From an uncultured Actinomycetes bacterium (GTDB taxonomy: Bacteria; Actinomycetota; Actinomycetes; Nanopelagicales; Nanopelagicaceae), in assembly GCA_903822245.1 (NCBI GenBank), contig CAIJOE010000064.1, positions 1 through 14,082 of the forward strand: a stretch of DNA of 14,082 nt. Direction: 5' to 3'. Shown piece after piece: positions 7,147 to 13,015 of this stretch. Position 1 is the stretch's first letter; the number at the start of each line of letters is the position of its first letter. The translations under genes were made by a program, and so were the position numbers. The notes under the pieces were generated by a model. It saw only the letters and a program-made list of their open reading frames with translations, made no database searches and had not been told where the DNA came from.

Positions 7147-7152
7147 AAGATA
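7147..7152 (-). promoter_or_regulatory. Candidate -10 element of ppx
   Basis: On the minus strand TATCTT (fits TANNNT) ends 6 bases before the ATG at 7140. This is the geometry expected of a leaderless transcript. No clear -35 is seen 16-18 bases upstream. Confidence 0.45.
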
Positions 7153-7191
7153 CCCATCTTTTTAGCGTTATTTGCATACCTCCACCCGTGC

Positions 7192-7197
7192 CATAAT
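7192..7197 (+). promoter_or_regulatory. Candidate -10 element of the tRNA-Thr gene
   Basis: CATAAT matches TATAAT at five of six bases and lies 46 bases before the mature tRNA. Transcription from about 7204 would give a 5' extension of some 40 bases for RNase P to remove. The best -35-like bases (TTGCAT, 7172-7177) are only 14 bases away, closer than usual, so confidence is limited. Confidence 0.35.
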
Positions 7198-7243
7198 TAG
7201 CCACGGCTTTGGATCCCATCATCTTTTCTGGTGGCCCAAATCG

Positions 7244-7318
7244 GCCTCCCTAGCTCAGTGGTAGAGCATCCGCCTTGTAAGCGGAAGGTCGTCAGTTCAA
7301 TCCTGACGGGGGGCTCCA
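7244..7318 (+). tRNA. tRNA-Thr, anticodon TGT, CCA encoded
   Basis: A complete cloverleaf can be drawn. The acceptor stem is GCCTCCC (7244-7250) with GGGGGGC (7308-7314), all paired with one T-G wobble. The D arm is GCTC/GAGC. The anticodon arm is TCCGC/GCGGA around the loop CTTGTAA, giving anticodon TGT, which reads ACA and probably other threonine codons. The variable loop has five bases, and the T arm is GTCAG/CTGAC with loop TTCAATC. Discriminator T is followed by genome-encoded CCA (7316-7318). It stands alone between ppx and the ChoD-type gene. No T-rich terminator hairpin follows. Confidence 0.96.
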
Positions 7319-7366
7319 CAAAGTAGCGCTCTTATCAAAAACCTTTATGCCAAAGCCCCAAAGTGA

Positions 7367-7372
7367 TATGAA
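7367..7372 (+). promoter_or_regulatory. Candidate -10 element of the GMC oxidoreductase gene
   Basis: TATGAA ends 6 bases before the ATG at 7379. It shares four of six bases with TATAAT but has A at the last position. There is no Shine-Dalgarno before the ATG. Readthrough from the tRNA 60 bases upstream is an alternative source of transcript. Confidence 0.3.
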
Positions 7373-7378
7373 TAGCGC

Positions 7379-9076
7379 ATGGGAGTTAGATCCAGAAAAC
7401 AAGAAAAGACATTTGACGTCTTAATTATTGGCTCTGGTTTTGGCGGCTCGGTAAGCGCGCTTCGCCTCACTGAAAAAGGTTACAAAGTTGGAGTATTAGA
7501 AGCGGGCCGAAGATTTGAAGATAAGGATTTTCCTAAAACTTCTTGGCGGTTAAGTAGATTCTTATACTTTCCAAGACTTGGGCTTAGAGGAATTCAACGA
7601 ATTCACGCCCTACCCGATGTTTTAATTCTTAGCGGCGCCGGAGTTGGCGGTGGCTCACTTGTGTATGCAAACACGCTTTATATTCCACCGGATACATATT
7701 TCAATGACAAACAGTGGGCTGGGATTACAAATTGGAAAGAGGAATTACTGCCTTGGTATGACCAAGCATCACGGATGCTAGGCGTGGGAGAAAATCCATA
7801 CTTCTCACCATCTGATCAGGCCATGAAAGAAGTTGCGATTGAGATGGGAGTGGGCCACACATTTAAAATGGCGCCACTTGGCGTCTACTTTGGTGATGGC
7901 GCCGGGATTGCCAAAGCCGATCCCTTCTTTGGTGGTGTTGGACCAACTCGAACTGGCTGCATGCAATGCGGTGGTTGCATGACTGGCTGTCGCCATGGGG
8001 CGAAAAATACTTTGCCAAAAAATTACCTAGGGTTAGCTGAAAAGGCCGGCGCCAAGGTATTTCCAGAACATACGGTCACAAAGATCCAAGAGAAAAGTGA
8101 TGGTTTGTGGGAAGTATCTACCCGGCACAGCTCTGCCTGGTTTGGCCGAACGAAAGTATTTACTGCTAATCAAGTAATCGTTGCGGCTGGTACCTACAAC
8201 ACTCAGAAATTGCTCCACAAGATGAAGCAAGATGGCACTTTGCCAAAGCTTTCAGATTTCCTAGGAAAACTCTCTAGAACAAATAGTGAAGCGCTAACAG
8301 GTGCGATTATGCCTAATGCCGATATTGACTACAGCAAAGGTTCAGCAATTACCTCATCCTTCTTTCCAGATGAGCACACCCATGTCGAACCCGTTCGCTA
8401 TGGCATAGGAAGTAATTCGATGGGACTTTTGCAAACAATCTTGACTGACGGTGAAACTGGAAAGATAAGAAGGCGGGCTTGGTTAAAGAGTTTTGTTAAA
8501 AACCCAACCTTGATTGGCAAAATATTGGATGTTAGAAAGTGGAGTCAACGTTCAGTAATTGCACTAGTCATGCAAAATGTGGACTCGTCAGTAAAGGTTT
8601 CTGGAAAGCGATCGATCTTTGGCTGGCGCCTAACTTCAGTAAATGATTCTGAAAAACCAAATGCCACCTATATTCCAGTGGCCAATGAAGTCGTTCGCCG
8701 GATAGCTAAGAACCGAGGCGGTATTGCCGGTGGAACTCTGGGTGATTTAATCCAAGCCCCATTTACCGCACACTTTGTCGGTGGATGTGTAATTGGGTCG
8801 AATGCAGGTAACGGAGTTATTGATCCGTATCACCGAGTTTGGAACTACCCGACTCTTCATGTAGTAGATGGGGCAAGTGTCACCGCAAATCTCGGTGTAA
8901 ATCCTTCGCTAACCATTACTGCCCAGGCCGAACGAGCAATGTCGATGTGGCCAAATAAGGGCGAGCTAGATCAGCGCCCGATTCAAGCAAGTGCTTATAA
9001 GAGGATCGCACCCATTCGCCCGCTTAGCCCATTTGTTCCAAGCGGGGCAATTGGAGAGCTAAGAATTATTTCTTAG
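7379..9076 (+). CDS. ChoD-type GMC-family FAD oxidoreductase
   Basis: This is an FAD-dependent oxidoreductase of the glucose-methanol-choline family, closest in recalled sequence to the actinobacterial ChoD 'cholesterol oxidase-like' group. The 565 residues start with the FAD Rossmann motif GSGFGG (18-23) and acidic Glu41 in VLEAG. GAGVGGGSLVYAN (86-98) follows. A Cys cluster CX2CX2CX3C (Cys194, 197, 200, 204) then HGAKNT follows that. The C-terminal substrate part holds HFVGG with His465 and NLGVNPSLT with Asn508, plausible equivalents of the catalytic His and Asn of GMC enzymes. There is no signal peptide. Sterol as substrate is not supported by context; several ChoD-like proteins act on other, unknown alcohols. 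The stop overlaps the convergent hydrolase by 4 bases. Confidence 0.85.
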   Translation: MGVRSRKQEKTFDVLIIGSGFGGSVSALRLTEKGYKVGVLEAGRRFEDKDFPKTSWRLSRFLYFPRLGLRGIQRIHALPDVLILSGAGVGGGSLVYANTLYIPPDTYFNDKQWAGITNWKEELLPWYDQASRMLGVGENPYFSPSDQAMKEVAIEMGVGHTFKMAPLGVYFGDGAGIAKADPFFGGVGPTRTGCMQCGGCMTGCRHGAKNTLPKNYLGLAEKAGAKVFPEHTVTKIQEKSDGLWEVSTRHSSAWFGRTKVFTANQVIVAAGTYNTQKLLHKMKQDGTLPKLSDFLGKLSRTNSEALTGAIMPNADIDYSKGSAITSSFFPDEHTHVEPVRYGIGSNSMGLLQTILTDGETGKIRRRAWLKSFVKNPTLIGKILDVRKWSQRSVIALVMQNVDSSVKVSGKRSIFGWRLTSVNDSEKPNATYIPVANEVVRRIAKNRGGIAGGTLGDLIQAPFTAHFVGGCVIGSNAGNGVIDPYHRVWNYPTLHVVDGASVTANLGVNPSLTITAQAERAMSMWPNKGELDQRPIQASAYKRIAPIRPLSPFVPSGAIGELRIIS

Positions 9077-9903
9077 TCTTCTTCGTTTAGTACTTCTAAA
9101 AGCTTCTCGGTGCGTTCCTTGCGAAGTCGTGGCCACTTAGTAATCGGGAAAGACATATCTTTATAGAAATCTTTGATCATTTCCTGCATAAGTTTGGTTT
9201 TTTCTTTCACCACAAAGTGGGAAGTTCCCGGAATTATTGCCAGGCGGCCATTTGGTAGTGATTCATAGAGCTCGATGGTGTGAAGATTAGTAAATGGTTC
9301 ATCATCCCCAGAAAGGACAAGTACTGGACAAGTTATCTTTGCTAAATCATCGGTACTCATATTTGGCTCTTTAGCCCAAACATCAAAAGCTTTTCTAATT
9401 ATTACTTCCTGCATATTTGCAGGATCTGGTGAAGTCTTGGCGAAACGTTCGCGCTCTTCATCAGTAATTACGATCTCTTGCTCTTCTTCCTTCTTTTCAT
9501 TGAAAGGCAAGCCGCTGTTCCAATGGAAGTTGGTTCCAATAGAGACGATGGATCGAACTAGATCCGGGCGCTTTAGCGCAATCATCAGCGAAATAATTCC
9601 ACCATCACTCCAACCAATTAAGTGAACCGGCTTTTTTACTACATCTTGGATATAGGCAATTGCCTCATCGGTTTGAAAATCAAAATGATAGAAACCATCA
9701 CGAGAACCAGTTCGACCATGGGCGCTTCGGTCATAGGCAAATACCTGATGTGCTTTTATGGCAGGTAGAACGGTGTAGTCCCAAGACTCTGTGGAGCTAA
9801 GTCCACCATGGAGTAAAAGAACAGGCTCAGAATTTTTCTTCCATGTGCGCCATTGCATGGACCAAACTTGGTGGCCACGAAGATTGATGTAGCCCTTCTT
9901 CAT
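9073..9903 (-). CDS. Alpha/beta-fold hydrolase
   Basis: This is a 276-residue soluble hydrolase; the substrate is unknown. The oxyanion-region motif LLLHGG (29-34) is followed by FAYDRSAHGRTG (55-66). The nucleophile elbow is GWSDGG with Ser99. The acid is probably Asp200 or Asp201 in LSGDDEP, and the base is His229 in GTSHF. A charged lid-like insert (about 135-165, rich in Glu/Lys) separates the core halves. A basic/acidic C-terminal extension (about 255-276) lies beyond the fold. It begins inside the ndh stop codon (TAATG, one base shared), so it is translated from the ndh mRNA, perhaps by ribosome reinitiation. The co-transcription does not by itself say that it works with NDH-2. The end overlaps the ChoD-type gene by 4 bases. 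Confidence 0.85.
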   Translation of the reverse strand: MKKGYINLRGHQVWSMQWRTWKKNSEPVLLLHGGLSSTESWDYTVLPAIKAHQVFAYDRSAHGRTGSRDGFYHFDFQTDEAIAYIQDVVKKPVHLIGWSDGGIISLMIALKRPDLVRSIVSIGTNFHWNSGLPFNEKKEEEQEIVITDEERERFAKTSPDPANMQEVIIRKAFDVWAKEPNMSTDDLAKITCPVLVLSGDDEPFTNLHTIELYESLPNGRLAIIPGTSHFVVKEKTKLMQEMIKDFYKDMSFPITKWPRLRKERTEKLLEVLNEED

Positions 9904-11126
9904 TACAACGAATCCATAATGTGGCGATTGCCGCGGTCAAAAGTGAAGTAATTCCACATCCAGTCCGCGATAGTGCCAATACGGTTTCTACCTCCCATTA
10001 AATAAAACAGGTGCAGGAATAACCAAGCCATCCAAGCTGGATAACCAGAGAATCTAATGTTCCTAACTTCAACAACGGCCTTATGTCTACCAATGGTGGC
10101 CATTGCGCCCTTATCTTTATATTGAAATGTCTTTAACTCTTCACCTTTGATTACTCGACGAATTTGAGCTGCGATAAAGCGGCCTTGCTGCATGGCAACT
10201 GGCGCCACCATTGGCAAGAAGCGCCCGTCCTTACCTTTAACTCCAGTCACATCGCCGACTCCCCAAATATTTGGGTAGTTTGAAACTTGCAGAGTTTCTT
10301 CAGATTTAAGGCGAGTACCCTCAAGTGGAAGTGATAGCGCTTGCATTACTGGGTTTCCCTTAACGCCAGCAGCCCAGATTGTTACCTCTGAGGCAATACT
10401 TTCACCACTTTGCAGATGAATCTTTCGCCATTCAACTTCTTTGACCGCGGTATTTACTAAAACTTTAACGCCGAGTGATTCAAGTTCGCGCTGGGTTTTA
10501 TCTGTAAGTGATTTTGAAAACATAGGAAGTAGTCGTGGACCAGCTTCAAGGAGTGAAATTGTGATGTGCTTAGCGGCATGTTTCTGATCATTCATCAAGG
10601 GACCCCGAACTAATTCGGCTAGCGCTCCCGCCATTTCCACTCCGGTTGGCCCACCACCAACAACGGTGATATTTAAAGTTGTGTCATCTTCAAAGCGACA
10701 GAGATCTTCAAAGCGGCGCATAACTTCAGCGCGAATTTGCAGAGCCTCGTGGATTGATTTCATTCCAAGGGCGAACTCTTCAACGCCAGGTGTGCCAAAA
10801 TCTGCCGTAACTGAGCCAAGGGCAACTACAAGGTGATCAAAGGCAAGAACTTCAGAGCTATCGAGTTTTACTGTCTTGTTCTTGTGATCAATTGAAATGG
10901 GGGAGCCCATACGAAAATTTCCATTGGATTTACGTAGCGCCCCACGAATTGGATATGCCACGTGGTCTGCCGCTAGGCCAGCGGTAGAGACCTGATATAG
11001 AAGTGGGAGAAAGGTTTGATAGTTATGACGATCCACAACAGTGACATCGAATTCATTACCAAGAGCGCCAGCAGCTGCCATGCCACCAAATCCACCACCG
11101 AGGATTACTACGCGCGCTTTAGCCAT
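9903..11126 (-). CDS. ndh: Type II NADH dehydrogenase (NDH-2)
   Basis: NDH-2 passes electrons from NADH to menaquinone at the cytoplasmic membrane without pumping protons. The 407 residues hold two dinucleotide folds: FAD GGGFGG (10-15) and NADH GGGPTG (157-162). GVGDVTG (289-295) is the second FAD contact, and MVAPVAMQQG (306-315) is the quinone-site region of the family. The hydrophobic/aromatic C-terminal part (about 361-377, then WNYFTFDRGNR at 391-401) is the membrane-anchoring helix region and is intact. LPLLYQVSTAGLA (40-52) is also characteristic. The ATG lacks a Shine-Dalgarno, and TAGACT ends 6 bases upstream. It heads a two-gene operon with the hydrolase and is divergent from the SDR gene across 23 bp. 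Confidence 0.93.
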   Translation of the reverse strand: MAKARVVILGGGFGGMAAAGALGNEFDVTVVDRHNYQTFLPLLYQVSTAGLAADHVAYPIRGALRKSNGNFRMGSPISIDHKNKTVKLDSSEVLAFDHLVVALGSVTADFGTPGVEEFALGMKSIHEALQIRAEVMRRFEDLCRFEDDTTLNITVVGGGPTGVEMAGALAELVRGPLMNDQKHAAKHITISLLEAGPRLLPMFSKSLTDKTQRELESLGVKVLVNTAVKEVEWRKIHLQSGESIASEVTIWAAGVKGNPVMQALSLPLEGTRLKSEETLQVSNYPNIWGVGDVTGVKGKDGRFLPMVAPVAMQQGRFIAAQIRRVIKGEELKTFQYKDKGAMATIGRHKAVVEVRNIRFSGYPAWMAWLFLHLFYLMGGRNRIGTIADWMWNYFTFDRGNRHIMDSL

Positions 11127-11132
11127 AGTTTG

Positions 11133-11138
11133 AGTCTA
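11133..11138 (-). promoter_or_regulatory. Candidate -10 element of ndh
   Basis: On the minus strand TAGACT (TANNNT) ends 6 bases before the ATG at 11126, pointing to a leaderless ndh mRNA. TTGGCA lies 19 bases further upstream, inside the SDR gene, and is a possible but widely spaced -35. The hexamer shares two base pairs with the -10 candidate of the opposite gene. Confidence 0.45.
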
Positions 11139-11142
11139 CTGT
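11137..11142 (+). promoter_or_regulatory. Candidate -10 element of the SDR-DUF2867 gene
   Basis: TACTGT (TANNNT) ends 7 bases before the ATG at 11150. There is no Shine-Dalgarno, so a leaderless mRNA is likely. Any -35 would have to lie within the first codons of ndh. Confidence 0.4.
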
Positions 11143-11149
11143 TATCCCT

Positions 11150-12649
11150 ATGAGTGCTGCCAATTCGAATCTCGCAGGTGATCGAAAGATCCTGGTCACT
11201 GGTGCTTCTGGCTATGTTGGGGGACGACTAGTTCGCCAATTGTTAACCGAAAATTTCCAAGTGCGCGTTATGGTTCGCGAAAAACGTAAAATATCTGGCC
11301 AATCTTGGATTGATCAAGTGGAAGTAAGTGTTGCAAATGCAACAGATTTCCAATCAACCAAAAGTGCACTAGCGGGCGTCCATACTGCGTTCTACCTCCT
11401 CCACTCAATAAACATGGGTTCTAATTTCAATGAAGTTGAAGCAGCCATGGCTAGAAACTTTGCAAAAGCGGCAGAGGATGCCGACGTGAAACAGATCATT
11501 TATTTAGGTGGAATTGCAAATGATGAGCAGATAAGTAAGCACTTAGAGTCACGGGCAAACACTGGGCGTGAGCTTGCAAGTGGAAAAGTTCCAGTTCTAG
11601 AGGTTCGAGCCGGAATTATTATTGGCTCAGGGTCAGCTTCCTTTGAAATGCTTCGTCACTTAACTCATCGCCTACCAATTATGACCACTCCAAAGTGGGT
11701 TTCAAATCGAACACAGCCAATCGCAATTCGAGATGTTCTTTGGTACTTATCTCATGCTGCAGCGCTCAAAGATCCAGTATCTGGCGCTTTTGATATTGGT
11801 GGCCCAGAAGTTCTTTCATACGCTGACATGATGCAAACTTTTGCAAAGTTATCTGGCCTTAGAAAGCGTTGGATTATCAAAGTTCCGGTTCTAACACCAG
11901 GGTTATCAAGTCTTTGGATTGGATTAGTTACTCCAGTTCCAACCGCACTTGCCAGACCACTTGTGGGTTCATTGATTAGTGAAGTTATTGCTGATCCAAA
12001 GAAGTCACTTAACCAAATAATTGCGCCACCACCTGAAGGTCTATTGCCACTTTCTACCGCAATAGAATTAGCACTATCAAAGATTTCAGCTCATGAAGTT
12101 GAAACCCGATGGTCAGATGCCAGCGTTCCTGCCGCTCCTTGGGCAAAAGCACAGAGCGATCCTGATTGGGCTGGGGAAACTTTATATAAAGACGATCGTT
12201 CAATAACCGTTGATCTAGCACCAGAAAAAATCTGGGCCAGAGTTGAAGCAATCGGTGGCGAAACAGGTTGGTATGGCGCCGGGCCTTTATGGTTTTTACG
12301 AGGTTTGCTAGATCGAGCCTTTGGTGGTGTGGGACTTCGTAGAGGTCGGCGTGACTCAGATCATCTTCGAATTGGCGATAGCGTTGATTTCTGGCGGGTA
12401 GAGGAATTAGAAGCTGGAAAACATTTAAAACTTTATGCTGAAATGATTCTGCCTGGAAAAGCTTGGTTGGAATTTAATGTTGATGAAGTATTAGTTGATG
12501 GGAAAAAGAAAAGCAAACTAACCCAAACTGCGACGTTTTCTCCAAGGGGACTGGGGGGCCAGTTGTATTGGTTTTCGGTCTTGCCTTTTCATGTTTTCAT
12601 ATTTCCGACCATGCTTCGAAATATTGCAAAGAGTGCGCGAAATACCTGA
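11150..12649 (+). CDS. NAD(P)-binding SDR (NmrA-like) fused to DUF2867
   Basis: This is a 499-residue two-part protein. The N-terminal part (about 12-300) is an atypical/extended short-chain dehydrogenase Rossmann domain. Its glycine motif is GASGYVG (18-24), followed by VRVMVRE with a basic residue suited to NADP. It has YLLHS (about 82-86), YLGGI near the usual catalytic-strand position, and RAGIIIGSGSASFE. A clear SDR YxxxK pair is not seen, so it may bind NAD(P) without classical dehydrogenase activity. A short linker (about 310-345) leads to a DUF2867 domain (about 348-495) of unknown function, related in shape to START/SRPBCC-like ligand-binding folds. This fusion is a known architecture in Actinobacteria. 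Cytoplasmic, function unknown; divergent from ndh. Confidence 0.85.
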   Translation: MSAANSNLAGDRKILVTGASGYVGGRLVRQLLTENFQVRVMVREKRKISGQSWIDQVEVSVANATDFQSTKSALAGVHTAFYLLHSINMGSNFNEVEAAMARNFAKAAEDADVKQIIYLGGIANDEQISKHLESRANTGRELASGKVPVLEVRAGIIIGSGSASFEMLRHLTHRLPIMTTPKWVSNRTQPIAIRDVLWYLSHAAALKDPVSGAFDIGGPEVLSYADMMQTFAKLSGLRKRWIIKVPVLTPGLSSLWIGLVTPVPTALARPLVGSLISEVIADPKKSLNQIIAPPPEGLLPLSTAIELALSKISAHEVETRWSDASVPAAPWAKAQSDPDWAGETLYKDDRSITVDLAPEKIWARVEAIGGETGWYGAGPLWFLRGLLDRAFGGVGLRRGRRDSDHLRIGDSVDFWRVEELEAGKHLKLYAEMILPGKAWLEFNVDEVLVDGKKKSKLTQTATFSPRGLGGQLYWFSVLPFHVFIFPTMLRNIAKSARNT

Positions 12650-12668
12650 AATTGTCAGTCCTATTGTC

Positions 12669-12674
12669 TACACT
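12669..12674 (+). promoter_or_regulatory. Candidate -10 element of the DUF3263 gene
   Basis: TACACT (TANNNT) ends 9 bases before the ATG at 12684, so transcription would start within about three bases of the start codon. TTGTCA at 12652-12657 is too close (11 bases) to serve as a normal -35. Readthrough from the SDR gene, which ends 34 bases upstream, is also possible. Confidence 0.35.
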
Positions 12675-12683
12675 TAGCGGATT

Positions 12684-12950
12684 ATGGAAAACGTTGAGCT
12701 AAATAATCTGACCGCTCCGTCAACCCTGACAGAACTAGAGATAAAGATCCTTGATTTCGAGCGCCAATGGTGGAAGTTTGCCGGGGCAAAAGAATCAGCA
12801 ATTAAAGATCTTTTCGATATGGCCCCACCTGCTTATTACCAACTACTAAATAATTTGATTGACCGGGATGACGCCTTAGAGGCTAGCCCAATGTTGGTTA
12901 AGCGCCTTCGCCGTCTGCGCGAAGCCCGCACCAATGCCCGCGTAAACTAA
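12684..12950 (+). CDS. DUF3263 family protein
   Basis: This is a small, soluble 88-residue protein of the DUF3263 family, found in Actinobacteria. The family signature is clear: ILDFERQWWKFAGAKE (22-37) with the Trp pair, YYQLLNNLID (51-60), and basic MLVKRLRRLR (70-79). The helical spacing, AIKDLF (39-44) plus MAPPAYYQLLN (46-56), resembles a helix-turn-helix, so a DNA-binding or regulatory role is possible. No function is established that I know of. The charged C-terminal helix could contact nucleic acid. It has no Shine-Dalgarno. It lies 34 bases after the SDR gene and 65 bases before the membrane fusion protein gene, all on one strand. Confidence 0.88.
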   Translation: MENVELNNLTAPSTLTELEIKILDFERQWWKFAGAKESAIKDLFDMAPPAYYQLLNNLIDRDDALEASPMLVKRLRRLREARTNARVN

Positions 12951-13003
12951 TTATTCTCAGTATCTGCTCAGGGAAAAATAGCCAATAGATGGCCCCGCCT
13001 ACC

Positions 13004-13009
13004 TAGTCT
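13004..13009 (+). promoter_or_regulatory. Candidate -10 element of the membrane fusion protein gene
   Basis: TAGTCT (TANNNT) ends 6 bases before the ATG at 13016, with no Shine-Dalgarno. This is the same geometry as for ppx and ndh. No convincing -35 is visible in the 65-bp gap. Confidence 0.45.
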
Positions 13010-13015
13010 TGGCCC

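Noticed and set aside
7244..7318. tRNA-Thr as an integration site for a mobile element.
   Set aside because: Genes on both sides look like ordinary core or chromosomal genes. There is no integrase, no transposase and no repeated tRNA 3' end.
7205..7357. Perfect 8-bp inverted repeat GGCTTTGG (7205-7212) and CCAAAGCC (7350-7357) flanking the tRNA, possibly a processing stem or attachment-like repeat.
   Set aside because: One 8-bp match between two flanks of about 100 bases is not rare by chance. The arms do not extend, and no integrase or phage gene is nearby.
12951..12985. Possible terminator after the DUF3263 gene.
   Set aside because: No stable hairpin with a following T-run can be drawn; the region is only mildly AT-rich.
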